Below are positions 17,255-25,581 of a DNA stretch of 64,000 nucleotides, one piece after another. A program made the translations under genes and the position numbers. The number at the start of each line of letters is the position of its first letter. Position 1 is the stretch's first letter. The DNA is from an uncultured Acetatifactor sp. (lineage in GTDB: Bacteria; Bacillota; Clostridia; Lachnospirales; Lachnospiraceae), in assembly GCA_934433135.1 (NCBI GenBank), contig CAKRZO010000003.1, positions 62,001-126,000 of the forward strand, given 5' to 3'. The notes beneath the pieces are model-generated. The model was not told the origin of the DNA. It worked only from the letters and a program-made list of their open reading frames with translations, and did not search any database.

Positions 17255-18715
17255 ATGTCGTATAAGGTAATTGTTGTTGATGATGAAGTTATAATTAGAA
17301 ACGGTATCGCCAAGTTTATTAACCGTTTCTCAGACGATTTTGATGTTGTAGGCGTTCTCGAAGACGGTCGAAATGCCATTGATTATTTGGAGACTCATCA
17401 TACAGATCTTGTTATCAGTGATATAAAAATGTCGAATATAGACGGAATAGAATTAAGCAACTATATTCACGAACACTTTCCCTACACAAAAATAATCGTT
17501 TTGAGCGGTTATTCCGACTTTGCCTATGCGCAGCAATTGATGAAAAGCGGCGTTTCTCTTTATCTTTTAAAACCGATTGGCAAAACAAAACTTCTTGATG
17601 CGCTTTCTGAGATCAAGCAACAACTTGATGAAAGAGTACATACCGCAAAACAGATTGAAAAATATAATTCACTTGTAAACGAGTTGAATCGAATTTTCTT
17701 TGTTGACCTGATATTCGGAGAGTGCATGAATGAAATTTCGCCGATGCATCAAATGGCTCTTTCCAGATTCAACAACCCGGAAGATAAGTATTGCTCCATT
17801 TTAAAAATACGTCGTTCCCCGATGCTTGATAAGTATCTTAAGTGCAGCGAAAATAGTGCACCTTCTTTTATTTCAAGTTTTTTTGCCCTTAATAATGAAG
17901 AAAACTTTTGCACTTATCTTGATGACGACTTATTTGTCGTTGTATCAAATAATGATAACATCAACTTTCTCATTGATGCTTTTAAAACATGGAGTATAGA
18001 TACCTGTAAAATGGATATCCGTGTTTCCGTTATTTACAGTTGCAAAGGACTTCTCAATCTAAAGCAATATTCCTCTGATGATTCTGTCAGAAATGTCTTT
18101 TTAAGCGATGATGTTATCACGACGCAGCGTTTAAAGCTTATAGTTTCCTATATTTGCTATCACATGACCGATGAGGCAATTTCTCTTTTTTCACTTTTTT
18201 TCAGCAAAAGCAATTTAAGCCTCTCTGATATATTCAGTTTACTATGTGACAAGATCGGTAACAGCTATCATATAGAACCTTCCAAATATGTGTCCATTGC
18301 GGAGAATTCCAATGGAGATTGCATTGAAGCCTTTAAAATTTTCATTAACGATTATTATGTTATGTCTAAGGGCAAAAATGACCTTATTATAAAGATAAAA
18401 ACGTACATCTCTCAAAATTACATGAACAATATTTCACTTGAGGTGCTTTCGAAGGTTATATATATGCACCCTGCATATCTTTCCTACTTTTTCAAGCAGG
18501 AAACGGGAATTAATTTCTCCGATTACCTGTTTGATGTACGTATGCTCAACGCGACAAAGCTCCTCAGGGAAAATAAATATAAAATTAACGAAATCAGCAG
18601 GCTTGTTGGGTACAGCAACTACAGATACTTTCTGAAACAATTTAAAAAGTACTCCTCTTATACCCCTCAAACCTACCGCAAAATTATATGGATCAATGAC
18701 TCTGTAAAGGAATGA
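17255..18715 (+). CDS. Response regulator with AraC-type output domain (YesN type)
   Basis: The 486-residue product has an N-terminal receiver domain (VIVVDDEVIIRNG, phosphoacceptor Asp in LVISDIKMSNIDG, then LSGYSDF and Lys in LKPIG). A 240-residue linker domain follows, and an AraC double HTH ends with VGYSNYRYFLKQFKKYSSYTPQTYRK. The ATG at 17255 follows GCGAGGTAG; a longer open frame begins at 17234. With the sensor kinase encoded 7 nt downstream it probably activates the divergent glycosidase and transporter genes in response to an external sugar, as YesN-type regulators do in other Firmicutes. Confidence 0.93.
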   Translation: MSYKVIVVDDEVIIRNGIAKFINRFSDDFDVVGVLEDGRNAIDYLETHHTDLVISDIKMSNIDGIELSNYIHEHFPYTKIIVLSGYSDFAYAQQLMKSGVSLYLLKPIGKTKLLDALSEIKQQLDERVHTAKQIEKYNSLVNELNRIFFVDLIFGECMNEISPMHQMALSRFNNPEDKYCSILKIRRSPMLDKYLKCSENSAPSFISSFFALNNEENFCTYLDDDLFVVVSNNDNINFLIDAFKTWSIDTCKMDIRVSVIYSCKGLLNLKQYSSDDSVRNVFLSDDVITTQRLKLIVSYICYHMTDEAISLFSLFFSKSNLSLSDIFSLLCDKIGNSYHIEPSKYVSIAENSNGDCIEAFKIFINDYYVMSKGKNDLIIKIKTYISQNYMNNISLEVLSKVIYMHPAYLSYFFKQETGINFSDYLFDVRMLNATKLLRENKYKINEISRLVGYSNYRYFLKQFKKYSSYTPQTYRKIIWINDSVKE

Positions 18716-18722
18716 GATATTC

Positions 18723-20465
18723 ATGGCTGATAAATATAAAATAACAACATCTATTTCACGCTACGGTTTCAAAAGCATATTCACCAAAAATATATTTTTT
18801 TCATGTCTGGCAATTATATTTTCATTCAGCGTTATAGCAGTCCATACCTACTATAACGCTTTAAAAGAATTCAAGTATACATCACAACAAGTTGCAAAAG
18901 AAAAGGCTGCCACTGTTGCGCAGGCATATGATTCATCTCTCAAAACACTTTCCAATCTTGTTTATGAAATTGCAAACAATAAAAATATATACACTGCATT
19001 TTACGGTGTTCCTGTCACCAGTGACAATAAAATTATAAATTATGACAACATAATGGACTATCTTTCCACTATTTCAACGTGGCACCAGTACCTGGATTCC
19101 ATCTCTCTTTATATTGAACGTGAAGATGTCAGTATATCTGCAAGCTCCTGCTTCGCAATTGATAAATCAAAAAACAAAGCATACAAATATTATAAGGACA
19201 GTTCCATACCTGTTCTTTCCATGTCTCCTGAAGAAAACGGCTCTCTCAGCAGACTGAATATTGTATATAGATATTGTGACTATCAAAATTCCCCCCTAGG
19301 CTACTTGCTGTTTCAGATTAATATCCACAATTTTTATGAGTCACTCGGTGCACCTCTCCCTTCAAACAGCACGGATCTTATGCTTTGTGTCAATTCTTCC
19401 GGCACAATCATCACATCATCCCGCAGCTCTTATCTTGGTAAAAAACTGGAGGATCTGATCCCCCGCCTTAATACAGGCAATATTATCGAACTTGACGGGA
19501 ATAAATATTTTCATGAGCAGACAAGGTCATATCTGGGCGGTCAATATGTTTACCTGTGTGGTACAAATCAATCTGACGTTTTGAAAGAACAAATGACTAA
19601 AATTGTCATGCTCATGCTGATATATATTGTTATCGCAGGCACACTTCTGTCATTGTTTATTACCTCCCGGAACTCTCATCCGCTTCTCGAGATTCTTTCT
19701 TCTTTGCAAAAACTTCCGTTTATTTCCGAGAAAAGTGCGGATGAAACTGCATTTATAACGCAGATACTGTCTACGTTTGAAGAACAGGCAGATAATTTAG
19801 CAACGGAAATAGGGCACAAATTATCAATGGTTCATAAATTTCAACTGAAAGCATATCAGAATCAGATGAATCCGCATTTTCTTTGCAATACACTGGAAAC
19901 CTTAAAATGGATGGCACTTGATTACGAGACCGATGACTTTCGGCTCTCCGATTCCATTGAAAACCTGTCAAAAATCGCAAAATACAGTTTGGATAATAAT
20001 GATTACTTCGTTGATCTGTCAACGGAAGTTAATTTCACTGAAACCTACATAAAAATACTGCAGCTTCGTTTCCCTGGCAAGATTGAATTCAATTGGGATA
20101 TTCCGGAAGATTTATCCGGAATAAAGACATTGAAGTTCTGTATACAGCCGTTCATTGAAAATGCTGTTTTATATGGGCTGAAAGGACGTAGTTCTCCTCT
20201 CAAAGTAGATATTACAATTTGCATTGAAGGCAAATTCCTTATCGTGAAAATCAGTGATAACGGAATCGGAATTCCTCATGATAAACTTACAGAACTGCAA
20301 AATAAGCTTTCCACCGCGGATTTAGCGAATACATGCGATGGAATCGGTATCCTTAATACGCATGCACGTATCAGACTTGTGTATGGCGACCAGTGCGGTG
20401 TTCATATTGAATCGTATGAAGGAGCCGGGACAAGCGTCATCATTATAATGGATAAAGATAACTAA
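18723..20465 (+). CDS. Sensor histidine kinase (YesM type)
   Basis: The 580-residue membrane sensor has a first transmembrane helix near residues 27-45. An extracellular Cache-like domain of about 250 residues follows, then a second helix near residue 300. The cytoplasmic kinase part carries the His_kinase motif QNQMNPHFLCNTLETLKWM and an ATPase domain with IQPFIENAVLYG, ISDNGIGIP and GIGILNTHARIRLVYG. It is the partner of the response regulator encoded 7 nt upstream. The extracellular domain probably senses a sugar or a sugar-loaded binding protein. Confidence 0.93.
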   Translation: MADKYKITTSISRYGFKSIFTKNIFFSCLAIIFSFSVIAVHTYYNALKEFKYTSQQVAKEKAATVAQAYDSSLKTLSNLVYEIANNKNIYTAFYGVPVTSDNKIINYDNIMDYLSTISTWHQYLDSISLYIEREDVSISASSCFAIDKSKNKAYKYYKDSSIPVLSMSPEENGSLSRLNIVYRYCDYQNSPLGYLLFQINIHNFYESLGAPLPSNSTDLMLCVNSSGTIITSSRSSYLGKKLEDLIPRLNTGNIIELDGNKYFHEQTRSYLGGQYVYLCGTNQSDVLKEQMTKIVMLMLIYIVIAGTLLSLFITSRNSHPLLEILSSLQKLPFISEKSADETAFITQILSTFEEQADNLATEIGHKLSMVHKFQLKAYQNQMNPHFLCNTLETLKWMALDYETDDFRLSDSIENLSKIAKYSLDNNDYFVDLSTEVNFTETYIKILQLRFPGKIEFNWDIPEDLSGIKTLKFCIQPFIENAVLYGLKGRSSPLKVDITICIEGKFLIVKISDNGIGIPHDKLTELQNKLSTADLANTCDGIGILNTHARIRLVYGDQCGVHIESYEGAGTSVIIIMDKDN

Positions 20466-20497
20466 TTGAAAAATGAATTTAACGGAGGTACTTATTT

Positions 20498-21277
20498 ATG
20501 GACTGGAACAAAGAATTTTATTTCGCAGAGGAACGCCCTTTTGACCGTCTCGTTGATGGCTACAGCAACATATCAATCTTCAGAAATATGGCCGTTATCG
20601 GTGACAGCCTTGCATCGGGAGAGTTTGAGGTTCACCACCCGAATTCTTCTCCTGAATTTTTCGATGTGTTCGATTACTCGTGGGGACAGTTTATTGCAAG
20701 AAAAAACGGTATTCATGTATATAATTTTTCACGTGGCGGAATGACAGCAAAAGAGTATATCACAAGCTTTGCAGATAAAAATAATCTCTGGGACCGTGAA
20801 AAAGCATGTCAGGCATATATTATTGCACTGGGTGTTAATGATTTGTATCATACAGATATTGAGATAGGATCCCTGCAAGATATTGATGACAACGATTATC
20901 GTAATAATAAAGGCACTTACTGTGGCTATTATGCCCAAATTATTTCAAGATATAAAGAAATCAGCCCCCATGCCAAGTTCTTTTTGGTCACCATTCCCGA
21001 CGACATTCGTCGCGACTACAATAAGCAGCAAAGACAGTGCGGCTTACTCTACGACCTTGCGAAGCATTTTGAAAATACATATGTGATAGATTTATATAAG
21101 TACGGTCCAAAATACGATGAAAAATTTCAACATGAATTTTTTCTTAATGGTCACTTAAATCCCATGGGCTATATCCTGTCGGCAAGATTAATTGATTCAT
21201 ATATCGATTACATTGTCAGACATAATCCTATGGATTTTCTTTATACCGGACTTATCAACTTTAATAAAAATGCCTGA
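20498..21277 (+). CDS. SGNH/GDSL-type esterase
   Basis: This 259-residue probably cytoplasmic enzyme has the SGNH blocks: GDSLASG with the serine near residue 38, then FSRGGMTAKEY (Gly), IALGVND (Asn) and LNGHLNPMGY with the histidine. The aspartate normally three residues before the histidine is replaced by Leu, so the triad is atypical. Related enzymes deacetylate glycans, which would suit a rhamnose-glycan locus. GGAGG precedes the ATG, and the gene lies 32 nt after the sensor kinase, probably in the same transcript. The family is clear; the substrate is not. Confidence 0.85.
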   Translation: MDWNKEFYFAEERPFDRLVDGYSNISIFRNMAVIGDSLASGEFEVHHPNSSPEFFDVFDYSWGQFIARKNGIHVYNFSRGGMTAKEYITSFADKNNLWDREKACQAYIIALGVNDLYHTDIEIGSLQDIDDNDYRNNKGTYCGYYAQIISRYKEISPHAKFFLVTIPDDIRRDYNKQQRQCGLLYDLAKHFENTYVIDLYKYGPKYDEKFQHEFFLNGHLNPMGYILSARLIDSYIDYIVRHNPMDFLYTGLINFNKNA

Positions 21278-21285
21278 GCATCAAA

Positions 21286-21343
21286 GCAACCTTCTTATGG
21301 TATTAACCCCGAAAAAAATACCGGAAACGATTCTATAGGTTGT
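21286..21343 (+). terminator. Two-tier stem after the SGNH gene
   Basis: GCAACCT pairs with AGGTTGT and, inside it, GGTATT pairs with AATACC. No strong T run follows, and the outer stem overlaps the -35 box of the next promoter. It may be a terminator or a regulated leader structure. Confidence 0.35.
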
Positions 21344-21368
21344 CCTACTATGATAAATAGTGTATAAT
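21340..21368 (+). promoter_or_regulatory. Promoter of the YbaK-domain gene
   Basis: TTGTCC and a perfect TATAAT are separated by 17 nt. ATGATA and TATCAT lie symmetrically on either side of the -10 box and could be an operator. Confidence 0.65.
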
Positions 21369-21441
21369 AAACTATCATTTATTATATGCCTTTTCAAAGA
21401 AAAGGTCATAAGGGAAAAAAATAACAGCAGGAGGAATCGTT

Positions 21442-21987
21442 ATGAGTTTATCGCTACAAACCGGCCGTCCAACCGATATGACCGGAAGGCTTCCCAAAGA
21501 AAAAAGAGTTTATGATTTATTAGATGAATTGGGACTTTCCTATGAACGCATCGATCATGAAGCTTTGATGACAATGGAGGCCTGTAAAGAAGTGGACGAA
21601 GCGTTAGACGCGATAATCTGCAAAAATCTCTTCCTGTGTAATCGCCAGCAAACACAGTTTTATCTGCTGATGATTCCCGGAGATAAGACCTTTCACACCA
21701 AAGAGCTGTCCTCCCAGATTGGCAGCGCCAGGCTGTCTTTTGCGGATGCACAGCATATGGAAGAATACCTTGATATTCTCCCGGGCTCTGTCAGTATTAT
21801 GGGATTAATGAATGACCCGGAAAACCATGTGCGCCTTCTGGTGGATGAAGATGTCCTTAAGGGAGAATTTCTGGGCTGTCATCCTTGCGTGAACACTTCC
21901 AGCCTGAAATTAAGAACTGCGGATGTTTTCGACTCGTACCTGAAAAAAGTTCATCATGATATGACTGTAGTTCACTTGTCCCCTTAA
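21442..21987 (+). CDS. YbaK/ProX-type aminoacyl-tRNA deacylase
   Basis: This 181-residue cytoplasmic protein is a free-standing editing domain related to the insertion domain of prolyl-tRNA synthetase. Such proteins hydrolyse mischarged tRNA, typically Ala- or Cys-tRNA(Pro). It contains YERIDHEALMTMEACKEVD and KNLFLCNRQQTQFYLLMIPGDK, where the conserved Lys is expected, and then GSVSIMGLMNDPENHVRLLVD. The ATG follows AGGAGGAATC. It is a single-gene unit with its own promoter and a pair of hairpins after it. Confidence 0.9.
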   Translation: MSLSLQTGRPTDMTGRLPKEKRVYDLLDELGLSYERIDHEALMTMEACKEVDEALDAIICKNLFLCNRQQTQFYLLMIPGDKTFHTKELSSQIGSARLSFADAQHMEEYLDILPGSVSIMGLMNDPENHVRLLVDEDVLKGEFLGCHPCVNTSSLKLRTADVFDSYLKKVHHDMTVVHLSP

Positions 21988-21989
21988 AA

Positions 21990-22009
21990 GGTGCGCCACC
22001 AGGCGCACC
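21990..22009 (+). terminator. GC-rich hairpin after the deacylase gene
   Basis: GGTGCGCC and GGCGCACC pair perfectly around a 4-nt loop, starting 2 nt after the stop codon. There is no T run directly after it, so it probably acts with the next hairpin. Confidence 0.6.
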
Positions 22010-22014
22010 GACAA

Positions 22015-22059
22015 AACAGGGTACAAAAGCGGCGTATATCACCGACTTTGTACCCTGTT
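22015..22059. terminator. Bidirectional terminator between deacylase and CdaR-type genes
   Basis: A 13-bp perfect stem, AACAGGGTACAAA with TTTGTACCCTGTT, is followed by a T run on the plus strand and a shorter one on the minus strand. It sits between two convergent genes and can serve both. Confidence 0.85.
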
Positions 22060-22088
22060 TTTGCTAATACTTCATTGTTATAGTTCGT

Positions 22089-23177
22089 CTAGTAATCCAG
22101 GTTGTCCAGGTATTTCATGTAATTCACAACCATAAGAGCAATCTTAAAGGTAAGGGCATCTTCAAAATTCCTCAGATCCAGTCCCGTGCTCTTATAGAGC
22201 TTTTCAATCCGGTATACCAGAGTATTCCGATGTACAAAAAGCTGACGGGATGTCTCTGAAACATTCAGATTATTCTCAAAGAACTTGTTGATAGTAGTCA
22301 ATGTCTCTTCATCCAGGTTCATGGGTACATTGTCCCCGAAAATCTCCTCTATGAAAATCTTGCACAGATTAACAGGAAGCTGATAAATCAGGCGTCCGAT
22401 TCCCAATGTACTGTAAGCTGCCACACTCTTTTCCGCATAGAAGATCTTTCCTACATCCAGAGCCATCTTAGCTTCCTTATAGGATTTGGAAACATCCTTT
22501 AATTCCGGAACAATCGTACCGAAAGAAACTTTTACATTCAGCATGGCTTCTGTATTCATCATGTCCACAATCGTCTGTGCAATCTGCATCAGATCATCGT
22601 AAGTGGTCTCATTTTCAACTGCTTTGATCAGAATCACGCTGGTCTCGTCCACTGCCGTGATGTAATCTCCGTTCTGATTGGAAAACATGCCCTTTAAGAG
22701 CTCTGTTACCATTCCGTCCTTTTCCAGTCTGGCTTCTACCAGGAATACCACTCTGGGCTGGGTAACTTCCACATGAAGCTTCTTCGCACGATTATAAATA
22801 TCCACCAGAAGCAGATTATCCAAAAGCAAATTCTGGAAGAAGTTGTTGCGGTCGAACCTTTCCTTATAGGCAATCACCAGATTCTGCAGCTGACAGACTG
22901 CTATCTTTCCTACCATATAGACATCATCGCTTAAGCCCCGTGCCACCAGGATATAAAGAACTTCCCCGTCATCCACTATTTTTAACAGATGATGATGTCC
23001 GATTACCTGACTGTCCGCCGGTGATGCGGCGAACCCGGTCAATAGTCCGGTACTGATCTCCTCCATATCTGCGGTCGATGCAACTAAAGCTCCGGTCAGA
23101 TCATATACATTTAAATCCACTTTGGTAATTGCTCTTAATTCGTCAATACTTGTCTGAATCGTCTGACTAGAAATCAT
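22089..23177 (-). CDS. CdaR/PucR-family transcriptional regulator
   Basis: The 362-residue cytoplasmic regulator begins with a sugar-diacid-recognition domain (VDLNVYDLTGALVASTADMEE and VIGHHHLLKI). A GGDEF-like middle domain follows (YITAVDETSVILIKAVE and VKVSFGTIVPELKDVSKSYKEA), then a C-terminal PucR-type HTH (FFENNLNVSETSRQLFVHRNTLVYRI). CdaR homologues respond to glycerate or sugar acids, but such regulators also stand beside the shared sugar ATPase gene in Lachnospiraceae. The next gene upstream encodes that ATPase, with a terminator between, so control of it is plausible but not shown. Confidence 0.88.
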   Translation of the reverse strand: MISSQTIQTSIDELRAITKVDLNVYDLTGALVASTADMEEISTGLLTGFAASPADSQVIGHHHLLKIVDDGEVLYILVARGLSDDVYMVGKIAVCQLQNLVIAYKERFDRNNFFQNLLLDNLLLVDIYNRAKKLHVEVTQPRVVFLVEARLEKDGMVTELLKGMFSNQNGDYITAVDETSVILIKAVENETTYDDLMQIAQTIVDMMNTEAMLNVKVSFGTIVPELKDVSKSYKEAKMALDVGKIFYAEKSVAAYSTLGIGRLIYQLPVNLCKIFIEEIFGDNVPMNLDEETLTTINKFFENNLNVSETSRQLFVHRNTLVYRIEKLYKSTGLDLRNFEDALTFKIALMVVNYMKYLDNLDY

Positions 23178-23222
23178 TCTTACACTTCCTCCGTTTACTT
23201 TTTATCTGTAACATCTACAAAA

Positions 23223-23248
23223 GGGGCTGTGACAGAAAGCACAGCCCC
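23223..23248 (-). terminator. Terminator after the MsmK-type gene
   Basis: GGGGCTGTG pairs perfectly with CACAGCCCC around an 8-nt loop, and a TTTTG run follows on the minus strand. It separates the ATPase gene from the CdaR-type gene. Confidence 0.85.
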
Positions 23249-23271
23249 GCATTGTTTTTCTAAAATATCAA

Positions 23272-24384
23272 CTAGTTGGTAATAACCAGCTCAGTCTCTT
23301 TATCAAATACGTGAATCTTTTCAACATCCAGAGCAAACTTAATCGTATCGCCGGGTCTTGCATTGGTTCTGGAATCTACTCTTGCAGTAATCGGATACTG
23401 ATCCAGATCGAAATACAGATATACTTCTGCACCAAGCAGCTCATAAACCTTGATGGTTGCTTCGAATACGCTCTGCGGAGAAGCTTCTACGTACATCTCG
23501 GAATCATATACATCTTCCGGACGGATACCGAAGGTAACAACCTTTCCGTCATAACCGCCTTCGATCAGCTTCTTGGACTTTGCAGGAGGCAGAGGAATGC
23601 TGTGACCTGCAACTTCCAGATGAGCAACTTCGCCTTCTACTTTAACGGTTGCATCCAAGAAGTTCATCTGCGGAGATCCCATGAATCCTGCAACGAACAG
23701 GTTCTGAGGCTTCTCATACAGATTCTGAGGAGTATCTACCTGCTGAATAACACCATCCTTCATAACAACGATTCTGGTACCCAGGGTCATAGCCTCTGTC
23801 TGGTCATGTGTAACGTAGATGATGGTGGTTCCCAGTCTCTGATGCAGCTTTGCGATCTCGATACGCATCTGTACACGAAGCTTTGCATCCAGGTTGGACA
23901 GAGGTTCGTCCATCAGGAATACCTTAGGGTTACGTACAATTGCACGTCCCATAGCTACACGCTGTCTCTGACCACCGGACAGAGCCTTGGGCTTACGATC
24001 AAGCAGCGGAGTCAGATCCAGGATCTTAGCTGCTTCTTTTACCATTTTATCAATCTGGTCCTTCGGTACCTTTCTTAACTTCAGACCGAAAGCCATGTTG
24101 TCGTATACAGACATATGAGGATACAGAGCGTAGTTCTGGAATACCATCGCGATATCTCTGTCCTTAGGTTCAACGTCATTTACCACTCTGTCACCGATCT
24201 TCAATTCACCGGAAGAGATATCTTCCAGACCTGCGATCATACGAAGGGTTGTGGACTTACCACATCCTGAAGGTCCTACGAAAATGATAAACTCTTTATC
24301 TTCGATTTCCAGGTTAAAGTCCTTAACGGCTTCGAAACCGTTAGGGTATACTTTCGTAACGTTCTTTAATGATAAACTTGCCAT
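23272..24384 (-). CDS. MsmK/UgpC-type ATPase for CUT1 sugar transporters
   Basis: This 370-residue protein is the ATP-binding subunit that energises CUT1 importers. It shows Walker A GPSGCGKST, the Q loop VFQNYALYPHM, the ABC signature LSGGQRQRVAMGRA, Walker B KVFLMDEPLSNLDA and the switch THDQ. The C-terminal TOBE/regulatory domain follows, with FGIRPEDV. It is encoded alone. As neither CUT1 operon in the window has its own ATPase, this is the best candidate to serve both, like the shared MsmK of streptococci. The ATG has GGAG-type spacing and a -10-like TATACT upstream. Confidence 0.95.
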   Translation of the reverse strand: MASLSLKNVTKVYPNGFEAVKDFNLEIEDKEFIIFVGPSGCGKSTTLRMIAGLEDISSGELKIGDRVVNDVEPKDRDIAMVFQNYALYPHMSVYDNMAFGLKLRKVPKDQIDKMVKEAAKILDLTPLLDRKPKALSGGQRQRVAMGRAIVRNPKVFLMDEPLSNLDAKLRVQMRIEIAKLHQRLGTTIIYVTHDQTEAMTLGTRIVVMKDGVIQQVDTPQNLYEKPQNLFVAGFMGSPQMNFLDATVKVEGEVAHLEVAGHSIPLPPAKSKKLIEGGYDGKVVTFGIRPEDVYDSEMYVEASPQSVFEATIKVYELLGAEVYLYFDLDQYPITARVDSRTNARPGDTIKFALDVEKIHVFDKETELVITN

Positions 24385-24447
24385 AATAAATTACTCCTTT
24401 CCTGTTTCACATCCCAAAAGTGCTTTAAGTCATTTCACTCTGAACAT

Positions 24448-24476
24448 AGTATATCGGATATTCCGGATTTTTGCCA
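24448..24476 (-). promoter_or_regulatory. Possible promoter of the MsmK-type gene
   Basis: A TATACT -10 box lies about 65 nt before the start codon. The -35 position, 17 nt away, reads TGGCAA, a poor match. Confidence 0.4.
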
Positions 24477-24486
24477 TACCACATTT

Positions 24487-24612
24487 TCACAAACTTTTAT
24501 TTTGAGTTTGAGTGAATTGCTCATATTCCCCGAACTTTCCAAAATACCTTGTCACTTTAACCAATCCCGGCTTGGAAACTTGGACACTTTTCACAGTCAT
24601 CTCCTCACTCAT
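24487..24612 (-). CDS. Possible small protein between yesL-like and msmK-like genes
   Basis: A 41-codon reading frame (MSEEMTVKSVQVSKPG...) lies on the same strand as its neighbours in an otherwise empty 278-nt gap. AGGAG overlaps the region just before an internal ATG at 24600, which would give 37 residues, so neither start has ideal spacing. The peptide is basic, with no membrane segment. I do not recognise it and it may be chance. Confidence 0.25.
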   Translation of the reverse strand: MSEEMTVKSVQVSKPGLVKVTRYFGKFGEYEQFTQTQNKSL

Positions 24613-24662
24613 TCCCATACAGGGCAAACTGCTCAAGGTCTTCCTTTATACCGCAGATAAGC

Positions 24663-25400
24663 TTACTTTTTCCCGGAATCTTCCTGCTGATCGATGAGGC
24701 TTTCGTCCAGTTCGTCCTTGAAAATCCTCTCATCTTCGCCTTCTTTTTCGGGAGCCTCGCCTTCCTGTCCTTCTCCGGCTGCTGCCGTTACCTGATCCTC
24801 CAGCTTTTTGAAAAACTTGTTGTACAGCTTGGCTGACAGAAAAGCAGGCAAAGAAAACCCGAACAGAAACGTAACCGGCATAATCTGAGGCGCCAGAGCT
24901 GCAGCTACCGGAGGAAGCAGGTACAAAATAATCATCAGAATCGTCTTAGGAAACTGCAGGATACTGATAATAAAAGAGTTTTTAATGGTTCTGGTAAAGG
25001 TATTCTCAAACTTTGCAAGCGTCGGGAATAGGAACATCCCCGTAAAAATAATCAGCACGCCTACGATGCAGATAACAACCTGAATGGCTTTGTGAATCTG
25101 AATTCCGGATTTCCGGATGATATAAAAATCACCCACCAGGATCAGAATCGCCAGCAGATACAGCAGCCAGATTCCCGTAGCCTGTTTGAAATTCTCTTTA
25201 AAAGATTTAAAATATCCTTTTGTAATATAACACTCTTCATCCCTGACGATTTTCAATGCCATATAGTTTAATGCAGTAAACGCTGCACCGGCAGTAAAAA
25301 TCGGAATGCAGCAGATCAGTGTCAGAATGTTAAGCCACATCAGATCTGCCATCTTGCCCAGCCACTGCATCAGCGGACTGTCCAAATTAAATAACTTCAT
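24663..25400 (-). CDS. YesL/DUF624-family membrane protein
   Basis: This 245-residue membrane protein has four to five hydrophobic segments and the family start MKLFNLDSPLMQWLGKMADLMWLNIL, then LTLICCIPIFTAGAA. The last 40 residues are a charged, Glu-rich tail. YesL proteins are frequent companions of CUT1 transporters and YesMN systems in Firmicutes, but their function is unknown. The ATG at 25400 follows GGAGAAG; the frame is open upstream without a better site. It stands apart from the transporter operons here, upstream of the shared ATPase gene. Confidence 0.85.
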   Translation of the reverse strand: MKLFNLDSPLMQWLGKMADLMWLNILTLICCIPIFTAGAAFTALNYMALKIVRDEECYITKGYFKSFKENFKQATGIWLLYLLAILILVGDFYIIRKSGIQIHKAIQVVICIVGVLIIFTGMFLFPTLAKFENTFTRTIKNSFIISILQFPKTILMIILYLLPPVAAALAPQIMPVTFLFGFSLPAFLSAKLYNKFFKKLEDQVTAAAGEGQEGEAPEKEGEDERIFKDELDESLIDQQEDSGKK

Positions 25401-25581
25401 ACTGCTTCTCCGACCTTTCTTCTCTTTATTGGTAAATATGATTACAGATAGATAACGATTCAGCCGATACCCCATCCCCTCAAAAGACCTGACATAATCA
25501 TAACAAATAACCCCTCATTACGCAAGCATTAATTCGACAAATCACGGGCTATGTCAAGTTTTTCGTTACAATTCAGACAAG

